Part shown: positions 1 to 5,938 of the stretch, piece by piece
Layout: each line of letters begins with the position of its first letter
Position numbering within the stretch: the first letter of the stretch is position 1
Assembly (NCBI GenBank): GCA_948960675.1
Contig: CARDPF010000103.1
Coordinates: 1 to 10,157 of the forward strand
DNA: 10,157 bases
DNA from: an uncultured Eisenbergiella sp.
Lineage (GTDB): Bacteria; Bacillota; Clostridia; Lachnospirales; Lachnospiraceae
Reading direction: 5' to 3'
Made by a program: the position numbers and the translations under genes
Notes under the pieces: generated by a model
Databases searched by the model: none
Told to the model about the DNA's origin: nothing
The model's input: only the letters and a program-made list of their open reading frames with translations

Positions 1-2
1 GC

Positions 3-18
3 GCGCCAATCCCGGCGC
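3..18 (-). terminator. Possible hairpin after the HIT gene
   Basis: A five-base-pair GC-rich stem (GCGCC pairing with GGCGC, six-base loop) begins 20 bases beyond the stop codon of the HIT gene on the minus strand. This is where a terminator would be expected. The window ends two bases later, so any T-run that would confirm an intrinsic terminator cannot be seen. It is a weak call based on position and stem only. Confidence 0.22.
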
Positions 19-37
19 ATGCCAGTTTACTATCAAA

Positions 38-493
38 CTACTGCGGCAACAGCTTGTCCAATTCTGCATGCAGCCTTTCCTTTAAATCTGCCAGTTCGTC
101 CTGCCCTGGATGATATTTGGGATCCACCAGTTCTTTTCCCAGCTGCCAAACCGGGCCGGGATTTGGGGTATCCCCTTCCCTTCTGGGATAAAGATGCCAG
201 TGCATGTGCAGCCCTCTTCCCACCCCCAAAAGCGCATAGTTTAATTTATCCGGCTTAAAAGCCCGGTAAACGGCCTCTGCAACGACAGCCATTTCATGGA
301 GAAAGGCATCCCGAAAGGCCGGTTCCAAAAAATGCAGTTCCGTCTGATGCTGTTTACACAAAAACAAGGAATACCCCTTGATTCTCTGGGAATCGCCGAT
401 GACCACATAACCCGTTTCCAGTTCCCGGACAAAATAAGGATTTTTTCCTTTCTTAATCCAATCAATTCTTTCGCAAATCATACAATCGCACAT
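38..493 (-). CDS. HIT (histidine triad) family hydrolase
   Basis: This is a 151-residue histidine-triad protein, probably a cytoplasmic nucleotide hydrolase or transferase acting on the alpha-phosphate of nucleotidyl substrates. The signature HMHWHLYPR at residues 96-104 gives the H-x-H-x-H triad (H96, H98, H100), preceded by the family-typical LLGVGRG stretch. The N-terminus carries C-x-x-C (C4, C7), and C46 and H49 follow, a pattern often seen where HIT proteins bind a structural zinc. The length is normal for the family. The reading frame is open upstream to 556, which would add 21 residues. I chose the ATG at 493 because AAAGGAGG sits nine bases before it and because the family usually starts just before the CxxC. 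The upstream extension falls inside a dispersed repeat. The physiological substrate cannot be read from sequence. The gene appears to be a single unit: the next gene upstream ends 229 bases away. Confidence 0.9.
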   Translation of the reverse strand: MCDCMICERIDWIKKGKNPYFVRELETGYVVIGDSQRIKGYSLFLCKQHQTELHFLEPAFRDAFLHEMAVVAEAVYRAFKPDKLNYALLGVGRGLHMHWHLYPRREGDTPNPGPVWQLGKELVDPKYHPGQDELADLKERLHAELDKLLPQ

Positions 494-502
494 CGCCCAC
501 AG

Positions 503-510
503 CCTCCTTT
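503..510 (-). promoter_or_regulatory. Ribosome binding site of the HIT gene
   Basis: AAAGGAGG lies nine bases before the ATG at 493 on the minus strand. It decides the start: the longer in-frame option at 556 has no comparable site and lies in repeat sequence. Confidence 0.75.
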
Positions 511-528
511 GCGCTTTTCCATACAATA

Positions 529-545
529 GGCGTTTGCGAAACGCC
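529..545 (-). other. Perfect 7-bp hairpin at the gene-proximal end of repeat copy 1
   Basis: GGCGTTT and AAACGCC form a perfect seven-base-pair stem around a three-base loop (CGC), in the 5' leader of the HIT gene about 36 bases before its start codon. The matching place in repeat copy 2 (1798-1814) keeps most of the stem but has a C/A mismatch and a G-T pair. The hairpin is therefore partly conserved between copies. It could be a leader RNA structure or the end of a palindromic mobile repeat; the sequence alone does not decide. Confidence 0.5.
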
Positions 546-626
546 ACATCCCGCATAAATTCGGGCTTTTTTCTTTGCTAAAATAGAACAACTCCTCATC
601 AGATTGTGGTAAAATTAAAGTGTCAG
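529..626 (-). repeat. Dispersed repeat, copy 1, upstream of the HIT gene
   Basis: This stretch aligns with 1798-1894 in the same orientation, with about 70% identity by eye over 97 columns and only a gap or two. The best-kept blocks are CGTTTGCGAA, CGCATAAAT and CAACTCCTC as read on the plus strand. Both copies end toward the downstream gene with the hairpin-forming block and are followed by unrelated sequence containing a strong ribosome binding site. On the minus strand each copy contains GAGGAGTTGT, which resembles a ribosome binding site but has no well-placed start codon. I do not recognise the family. It could be a small non-autonomous mobile element, a remnant of a duplicated gene end, or a shared leader or promoter module. 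Confidence 0.65.
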
Positions 627-685
627 CCAACAACCAACCATATCAACCAAAAAGGAGTTGTACTTATATGATAACATACATACCT

Positions 686-700
686 TGACACCCTCTGTCA
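686..700 (-). terminator. Weak hairpin after the BtrH-like gene
   Basis: TGACA and TGTCA form a five-base-pair stem with a five-base loop, 22 bases past the stop codon of the 723-1763 gene on the minus strand. No T-run follows, so it is at best a weak terminator or a transcript-end stabiliser. Confidence 0.2.
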
Positions 701-722
701 TGCTTTTCAGAATACTTGTAGC

Positions 723-1763
723 TTATTTAATCCCCTGCCTAATAATATCGCTTATCCGAGTAAACACCGGCGGGAATTTTCTCATGATCCGGGCGATTTC
801 TTTGCATTTTTCGGTGTCCTGTAAAACCTCATATGTCACATTAAAATCGCCGCCGGCTGCTTTTAGTTCCCGCTCAATATTGTCTAGCGCTTCATATTCT
901 TGATCAAGAAGCGGGGCAAGCAAAGCCAAGTCGGGGTTCATGCTGATCGCCCGATCCGTGGAATACCGCTTTGAAAAAATATTAGTTGCGATGATGCAAA
1001 TATAGACACAATAATACCGCCAGTTGGCAATCGTGTTTGTCGCATCGTATTCTTCTCTGGTCATGCGGTAAAAATTGCCTTCCAACATGTTAGCCCATTG
1101 CTCAAAGGCATCATTTCCAAAATAGACATCTTGATTGTCGTATGGGGCTGTCCGCATTAACTGCGGTGCAATTTTCAAAGCGTTCCGATATACTTCTGCA
1201 ACCGGGGGCACTTCTTTCTTTTCTCCAATAAATACAAAGGTATAGGGCGGGGTGTCGTCCAGGGTAAAAGCGACTAAATCAGTGTTTTCTTCCCCCAGCC
1301 TGTAAAAACAATCGCCGTCATTCTCATACCCGATAATACACGAAATTTCGCTGGTAGGTAATTCCGTGTCATGGAAAATCGAGTAGAACCCTTTGCCAAT
1401 CACCGGGACACCCTTGTCAATATATTCCTTTATCTTTGCTTTGACCGCTTCCTTATCTTTTCGCCAATCCTTTGCCTCAAGGTAGGTGAAATTATATCCA
1501 ACAGCGTCAAAAACTCGCTTTATCAGTTCACGATCAAACTTTGCGTGTGAAAAGCAAGTAATCCACTTCTCCTTGTTTTTGCTGAACACTTGCACATAAC
1601 TGTCACCCGAAACCGTGGAAAAAAACCAGTAATCGTACTGCCCGTTCTTTTCACCGATGCACTCCATTAAAAATGTCATGCAGCCGTTAAACACATAATT
1701 CTGCCCCTGATCAGGGTACTGCAATGGATGAATGGGAATATGGTTGATCAAAGTGCGCGACAT
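723..1763 (-). CDS. Orphan protein, possibly BtrH/C39-like papain-fold N-terminus
   Basis: This is a 346-residue soluble protein with no signal peptide or obvious membrane helix. Its N-terminal part resembles the BtrH N-terminal / C39-like group: a short beta lead-in, then NGC at residues 26-28, where C28 could be a catalytic or structurally equivalent cysteine. A mixed region with IDKGVPVIGKGF around residues 113-124 fits the usual 'glycine-rich strand after a helix' of that fold. A histidine follows shortly in SIFHDTE. The C-terminal third (after about residue 200) is helical and rich in Tyr, Asn and charged residues, and I do not recognise it. Family members act in acyl transfer or peptide bond chemistry, or have no known role, so no reaction can be assigned. 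The start at 1763 is preceded by AAAAGGAGG; the open frame back to a GTG at 1820 runs into the dispersed repeat. The gene is clearly more AT-rich than the glycosidase genes, which suggests separate acquisition. No biosynthetic partners are visible in this window. Confidence 0.75.
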   Translation of the reverse strand: MSRTLINHIPIHPLQYPDQGQNYVFNGCMTFLMECIGEKNGQYDYWFFSTVSGDSYVQVFSKNKEKWITCFSHAKFDRELIKRVFDAVGYNFTYLEAKDWRKDKEAVKAKIKEYIDKGVPVIGKGFYSIFHDTELPTSEISCIIGYENDGDCFYRLGEENTDLVAFTLDDTPPYTFVFIGEKKEVPPVAEVYRNALKIAPQLMRTAPYDNQDVYFGNDAFEQWANMLEGNFYRMTREEYDATNTIANWRYYCVYICIIATNIFSKRYSTDRAISMNPDLALLAPLLDQEYEALDNIERELKAAGGDFNVTYEVLQDTEKCKEIARIMRKFPPVFTRISDIIRQGIK

Positions 1764-1770
1764 GTCGAAT

Positions 1771-1779
1771 CCTCCTTTT
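1771..1779 (-). promoter_or_regulatory. Ribosome binding site of the BtrH-like gene
   Basis: AAAAGGAGG ends seven bases before the ATG at 1763 on the minus strand. It is a near-ideal site and decides the start against the upstream GTG at 1820. Confidence 0.75.
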
Positions 1780-1797
1780 ATTGTCATATGGATATAG

Positions 1798-1894
1798 ACG
1801 TTTGCGAAGCGCCAGAACACGCATAAATACGGGATTCTTTTTTTACGATATAAGACAACTCCTCACTGGTTTATGATAAAATAGGTATCGTCAG
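1798..1894 (-). repeat. Dispersed repeat, copy 2, upstream of the BtrH-like gene
   Basis: This is the partner of the repeat at 529-626. It has the same length to within a base or two and the same orientation relative to its downstream gene (the block CGTTTGCGAA is nearest the gene, 35 bases before the ATG, against 37 for copy 1). Its far end overlaps the last codons of the coding remnant at 1863-2000. In the two copies a different reading frame runs on into the downstream gene, so the repeat is not a shared N-terminal protein domain. The matching geometry suggests either that it moves as a unit into positions upstream of genes, or that both genes were acquired with the same leader. Confidence 0.65.
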
Positions 1895-2000
1895 ACATAT
1901 TTCCTTTTACAACAAAGGTTTTCTCAAATCCCATCCTGAAATCATCGTGGGAAAGAAATCCGATTGTACCTGATTTTTGTCTTGTTGGAATCAAGATGGC
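1863..2000 (-). pseudogene. Possible 3' coding remnant, 45 codons
   Basis: Between a TAG (2001-2003) and a TGA (1863-1865) on the minus strand, one frame reads as protein-like sequence: it opens ILIPTRQKSG, continues IGFLSHDDFRMGFEK and ends NMSDDTYFIINQ. It has balanced composition and alternating hydrophobic residues. No ribosome binding site precedes any ATG in it, and the first ATG would leave only 23 residues. I therefore read it as the tail of a decayed gene rather than a working small gene. I do not recognise the parent family. Its last codons overlap repeat copy 2, which could mean the repeat contains the end of the old gene. It may also be chance: 45 open codons is not remarkable in an AT-rich stretch. 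Confidence 0.3.
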
Positions 2001-2003
2001 CTA

Positions 2004-2138
2004 CTTGTTTCGCAATTACCTATTTCCATACAGTAAACCCCCATGCCGCTTTTTGGCGACGCCACCATATAGGAAAGGGGGGGCCTATGAAAGTATAGCA
2101 TCCCCGTCTACATAATGCAACGGATTCATACGGCAAAC
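2004..2138. other. Intergenic stretch without a recognisable gene
   Basis: This is the rest of the gap between nagA and the BtrH-like gene, which spans 402 bases from 1764 to 2165. It holds a run of seven G on the plus strand (2077-2083) and a short palindrome TGGCGTCGCCA on the minus strand next to five A. On the plus strand an AGGAAAGGGG-like purine run stands before ATG AAA GTA TAG, which is only three codons and not a gene. I see no tRNA, no convincing sigma-A promoter for either strand and no complete insertion sequence. Confidence 0.5.
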
Positions 2139-2169
2139 GTAACGGTTCAGCCTTCGGCTAAGCTGTTAC
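2139..2169 (-). terminator. Stem-loop overlapping the nagA stop codon
   Basis: On the minus strand GTAAC pairs with GTTAC as an outer stem. Inside it AGCC-GAA-GGCT forms a second stem that extends with a T-G and a T-A pair. The outer left arm contains the nagA stop codon TAA at 2166-2168. No T-run follows directly, so it is not a textbook intrinsic terminator. It marks the probable end of the glycosidase transcript and may act with Rho or as a 3' stabiliser. Confidence 0.35.
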
Positions 2170-3296
2170 CGCCGCAGCCTTACACCTCCCACATACGTAT
2201 CCAGCAATTCCATCTGGGGCGTCGTGACCAAAAGATCCGCCAAAAGCCCCGGACGGATGGAACCGATCTGTCCTTCCAGTCCCATCGCCCTGGCCGGATT
2301 GACGGTAGCCGCCGCAATGGCAAGTTCGGGTGCCACCCCGAAGGAAATCACATTTTGGCACTCCTCAAACACATTGCTGACCGAACAGGCAAGCGTCCCG
2401 TCCGCCAGCGTCGCATGCCTGCCATGCACATGCACCGTAAGGCCGCCCAGACTGTAAACCCCGTCCCCCAGGCCTGCCGCGCTTAAGGAATCGGAGACGA
2501 TGCAAAGCTTGCTTGCGTCCGCCGCAAACATCAGACGCACCACGGCAGGATGTACATGTACGCCGTCGCAGATCAGTTCCGCAAAAACCTCCCGGTCGTG
2601 TACCATTCCCACCACGCCGGGATTGCGGTGATGCAGCCCGTTCATGGCGTTAAAAAGATGGGTTACATGGTCTGCCCCCGCATCCACGGCCTGGCACGCC
2701 CGCCCATAATCGGCGCCGGTATGCGCAATGGACAGCTTTTTCTTATCCTTAAAATGGGCAATCATTTGAAGCGCGCCGTCCTGTTTTGGATCCAGGGACA
2801 CCAGCGCTATGTGGCCTCCCGCGCAGGCATCCAATTCCTCCAAAAAACCGATGTCGGGCTTTTTGAGATATTGCGCGTCATGACAGCCCTTGCGGTCCGG
2901 CCCCAGAAAAGGCCCTTCCAGATGGATGCCCCAGATACGCGCGCCGCCGCTTTTTGCCTCAATTGCCCTGCGGATGCGTCCCATCATCTGCCTGCTGTAA
3001 TTTTCCTCCATCGTCATGGTGGTAGCCAACAGCGAAGTTACGCCGCAGGCCGCATAAGAATCCCGGATACGCACCAACTCCCCGGCGGGCGCGTCGGAAA
3101 AATCCGCGCCGTCCCGCCCGTGGGTGTGTACGTCAAAAAATCCCGGCAGCAGCCATTTTTCTTCCATGGGGATAACTTCCTCCCCTGCTTGAGGGAAAAG
3201 TCCCTCCCCGGTCTCCACAATCCTGCCGTCCTGCACCCGCACATCTCTGCGTACAAATTTACCGTCTATAAATGCCTCTCCTCCCAAAAACAGCAT
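2166..3296 (-). CDS. nagA: N-acetylglucosamine-6-phosphate deacetylase
   Basis: NagA hydrolyses GlcNAc-6-phosphate to glucosamine-6-phosphate and acetate in the cytoplasm, the committing step of GlcNAc catabolism before NagB. The 376-residue length is typical. The amidohydrolase-type metal site is complete: FDVHTHGRDG with H57 and H59, IHLEGPF with E127, AHTGA with H192, HLFNAMNG with H213 (substrate pocket Asn-Ala-Met), DGVHVHP with H247, and SDSLSAAG with the catalytic base D269. The usual Thr-Asp of this last motif is Ser-Asp here, a mild change. The ATG at 3296 is supported by AGGAGGG eight bases upstream. It lies 57 bases after the beta-mannosidase and is the last gene of the cluster. 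In that place it would process the GlcNAc released from the N-glycan core. The GlcNAc kinase or phosphotransferase and nagB are not in the window. Confidence 0.95.
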   Translation of the reverse strand: MLFLGGEAFIDGKFVRRDVRVQDGRIVETGEGLFPQAGEEVIPMEEKWLLPGFFDVHTHGRDGADFSDAPAGELVRIRDSYAACGVTSLLATTMTMEENYSRQMMGRIRRAIEAKSGGARIWGIHLEGPFLGPDRKGCHDAQYLKKPDIGFLEELDACAGGHIALVSLDPKQDGALQMIAHFKDKKKLSIAHTGADYGRACQAVDAGADHVTHLFNAMNGLHHRNPGVVGMVHDREVFAELICDGVHVHPAVVRLMFAADASKLCIVSDSLSAAGLGDGVYSLGGLTVHVHGRHATLADGTLACSVSNVFEECQNVISFGVAPELAIAAATVNPARAMGLEGQIGSIRPGLLADLLVTTPQMELLDTYVGGVRLRR

Positions 3297-3304
3297 ATCC
3301 CATT

Positions 3305-3311
3305 CCCTCCT
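3305..3311 (-). promoter_or_regulatory. Ribosome binding site of nagA
   Basis: AGGAGGG stands eight bases before the nagA ATG. nagA therefore has its own strong translation start within the putative operon, unlike the GH2 gene upstream, whose site is poor. Confidence 0.7.
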
Positions 3312-3353
3312 GGCTTTTTGGTGATTCCCGTCCTTTCCTCTGCCCGTGCGTCC

Positions 3354-5924
3354 TCACGGCTTTTCTTTTAACACAAGCTGCACGGTCTCCATGTTCCAGC
3401 CGCTGACACGGATGGTTTTACCGGCGTTCCCCGTCTGCTTTACGAAAATACGGCGTTGTTCCCCCGGCAGCAGGTGCAGGTAATTTTCGGAAAAATACAG
3501 GTAGGCGTCCTGCAGCAGTTCTTCCGTATCCTCCATCCAAACCCCGGCCGCCACTGCCGCACCGGTATTTTGCAGCATAATGGAAAATCCTTCGGCATTT
3601 TTACAAACCTCACAACAAATCTGCGTCTTTTCCAGCCGCAAAAGCTCTTCCAGCGTGGTTTTGGTAAACAGATACCGGTTGGATGCCGTCTCTTTCCCCG
3701 TTCCCTGCTCCTTTGCGGAAAGGAGCAGATAGCAGACCGGAGTCTTGATCTCTTCCACCCGGCAGGAAATACTTCCCAGTAAAACGCTCTTTTCCGGCTC
3801 TATAGCGTCGGTTCCCGCAAACGTACATTCTGCTACAATCCTGCCGTTTTGGTCGCAAACCTGCGCCGTCACAAAACCGCAGACAATCCCAAGGGAGGAC
3901 TGCCAGTAAACCTGCGCCTCCAGCCTTTCCTCCCCTGCAAGGGACTGGCCCACAAAGCGGGCAGTCACCGTATTCTCGGCATACGCACGCTTCACGCCAT
4001 AATAGGCGGGCTTTGGCGCCGCATAATAATCGACGCTGCAGGTACAGGTATGGTTGGGAAAAGGTTCGTTAAACTGCCACGGAAATGTGCCGCTGCAGGT
4101 CAGCGCCCGGCGGCGGTTGGCTTCCACCGCATAACGCAATCCCTCATACTGCAAAAACTGGCTGGCCCGCACTGCCTGCCCGATCTTTTTTAACTTTTGG
4201 CCAAAGCATTCCTGCATAAGCGGATAATTGTTCCACCAGGAACCCCGGTGGAAGTACACCTCGTTGTCCCTGCTTGGCGGCCAGATGTGGGCAGGATCCG
4301 TATGGTGCAAAAGCACATCCAGATTGGTCATTCCCTCCACCCCGAATTCACTGGAAAACAGGGAGGTTCCCGCATTATAAAGCGCATACTGCCCCACAAG
4401 TCCCTGATGCTCCCAGGGGCCGTGTACGTCATGCAGCCCCAAGGGATCCTTCGCGATATTTTCCAGGGTATTGTTAAAAATCCGGCCCGTGGGGGAGGAC
4501 TCCAAAAAGTGCCGGGAAGGATCCAGCCTTTTCACCTGTCTGCCCAACACGCCGATCACCGGCTCCTCCATGGTAATCATGGCATCCCCCGGCCCGGAAA
4601 GCTCGTTTCCCCCTCCCCAGAGCGCCAAAGCGGGATGATGCTTTTTGCGCAGGATGATGGTCCTGGCCTCCCGCTCCATCAGTTCCAGAAACCCTGTGTC
4701 ACCGGAAGGCTCGTTCTCGATACCGGAACTGGACTGGATGAATTCCTGCCAAAGCAAAATGCCCTTTTCGTCGCAGAGATCGTAAAACTCTTCCCGCTCA
4801 ATGAGCCCGCCACCCCAGATGCGCAGGCAGTTCACATGCGCATCCACTGCCAGCTGCAGCAGGCGTTTGAGTTTTTGGGGCCGCCGCACACCGTACATCG
4901 CGTCCATGGGCACCCAGTTATATCCTTTCAGGTAAATCTTCCTGCCGTTTACGCAGGCCGTATAAGGCCGCGCCGTCTTATCCGGTGTTTCGTTTTCCAT
5001 AAACCGGATATTGCGGATTCCAAAGCGCAGGCGGCGCGTATCCGAAAGCGCGCCGTCCGCAAACGCCTCCAGTTCCAGTTCATACAACGGCTGTTTCCCG
5101 TAACCGTTGGGCCACCACAGGGCAGGCTCCTTGACCGTAAAGGAAAAAACCGCCCTGCCTTCCCCAACGGCTGCACACGTCTCCCCTATCCTCTTTCCTT
5201 GAAAGGAAAGCCTTGCCGTGACCGTGGACTTTGGCCCACACTGCGTTTTCTGCAATGCCGCCTCATCGGCCCCCACCGTCACCTGCACCGCCGCCGTTCG
5301 ATAGTCTTCTGACAGCGCCGTCTCCAAATCCGGCTGCCCAAGGCGCACCGGTCCCGTGACATCCAAATAAACGTCGTCCCAAATGCCCAAATGAATCATC
5401 CGGGGACAAAAATCCCACCAATAGGTCATCCGGCTCTTGTGGGTTTTGACATATCTGGTCTTGGACACCTGAGGCTGCTCGTCGGGAGCCTTGTTCACCA
5501 CCACGGCCAGCAGATTTTTCTCCCCTTCTTTGATTAATGTGGTAATGTCAAAGGACGCCGGGGTAAACATGCTGTGATGCTCCCCCAAAAACACGTCGTT
5601 CACATAAAAAAGCGCGTCATAGTCCACCCCCTCAAAGCAGAGGTTTACCCGGCCGCCCTCCGGCAGTTCTTCCACGCAAAATTCCTTGCGGTATACCCAG
5701 GTACGCTGGGGAATCCACTCGATCAGCAGGGTGTTTCTCTCAAAATGGGGATCCGGGATGGCATGGCAGCGGAGCATGTCGTCCGTGACAGACCCCGGCA
5801 CCCGTGCAGGCTTCCACCAACGCACGTCCCGGGTTTCCCGTCTATGGGCGTTGCGCCATACCCAGTCCTCCCCCACAAAGTCCTTCATTTTCCAATCATC
5901 CCCGCACAAAGATATTCTCGCCAT
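3354..5924 (-). CDS. GH2 family beta-mannosidase
   Basis: This 856-residue enzyme of glycoside hydrolase family 2 most likely removes beta-linked mannose from the non-reducing end, here the core Man-beta-1,4-GlcNAc unit left after alpha-mannose removal. The N-terminal sugar-binding jelly-roll domain (about 1-190) contains CFEGVDYDALFYVND at 96-110. An immunoglobulin-like domain follows (about 195-305). The TIM barrel starts near 320 with KGYNWVPMD and LRIWGGG at 367-373. The acid/base is E441 in WGGGNELSG and the nucleophile E526 in FSSEFG. The LRIWGGGLIEREEFYDLCDE pattern is characteristic of beta-mannosidases rather than beta-galactosidases. Further beta-sandwich domains fill the C-terminus. 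No signal peptide is seen, so it acts in the cytoplasm. It starts 14 bases after the GH38 stop codon with only a GGGGCGGG-like purine run before the ATG, so translational coupling is likely. Related GH2 exo-glucosaminidase activity cannot be excluded from sequence alone. Confidence 0.92.
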   Translation of the reverse strand: MARISLCGDDWKMKDFVGEDWVWRNAHRRETRDVRWWKPARVPGSVTDDMLRCHAIPDPHFERNTLLIEWIPQRTWVYRKEFCVEELPEGGRVNLCFEGVDYDALFYVNDVFLGEHHSMFTPASFDITTLIKEGEKNLLAVVVNKAPDEQPQVSKTRYVKTHKSRMTYWWDFCPRMIHLGIWDDVYLDVTGPVRLGQPDLETALSEDYRTAAVQVTVGADEAALQKTQCGPKSTVTARLSFQGKRIGETCAAVGEGRAVFSFTVKEPALWWPNGYGKQPLYELELEAFADGALSDTRRLRFGIRNIRFMENETPDKTARPYTACVNGRKIYLKGYNWVPMDAMYGVRRPQKLKRLLQLAVDAHVNCLRIWGGGLIEREEFYDLCDEKGILLWQEFIQSSSGIENEPSGDTGFLELMEREARTIILRKKHHPALALWGGGNELSGPGDAMITMEEPVIGVLGRQVKRLDPSRHFLESSPTGRIFNNTLENIAKDPLGLHDVHGPWEHQGLVGQYALYNAGTSLFSSEFGVEGMTNLDVLLHHTDPAHIWPPSRDNEVYFHRGSWWNNYPLMQECFGQKLKKIGQAVRASQFLQYEGLRYAVEANRRRALTCSGTFPWQFNEPFPNHTCTCSVDYYAAPKPAYYGVKRAYAENTVTARFVGQSLAGEERLEAQVYWQSSLGIVCGFVTAQVCDQNGRIVAECTFAGTDAIEPEKSVLLGSISCRVEEIKTPVCYLLLSAKEQGTGKETASNRYLFTKTTLEELLRLEKTQICCEVCKNAEGFSIMLQNTGAAVAAGVWMEDTEELLQDAYLYFSENYLHLLPGEQRRIFVKQTGNAGKTIRVSGWNMETVQLVLKEKP

Positions 5925-5938
5925 ATTCCCGCCCCGTA

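Noticed and set aside
651..688. AAAGGAG followed by ATG on the plus strand, looking like a small gene start
   Set aside because: The frame closes after six codons (ATG at 668, TGA at 686), too short to support as a gene; the purine run is better explained as an arm of the 9-base inverted repeat.
2550..3371. Plus-strand open frame of 273 codons opposite nagA
   Set aside because: It is antisense to nagA, whose full metal-binding motif set is present, and has no recognisable motif of its own.
4197..5312. Plus-strand open frame of 371 codons opposite the beta-mannosidase
   Set aside because: It lies entirely antisense to a GH2 gene with intact catalytic motifs, is rich in Pro, Arg, His and Gly as expected of a GC-rich shadow frame, and has no recognisable domain.
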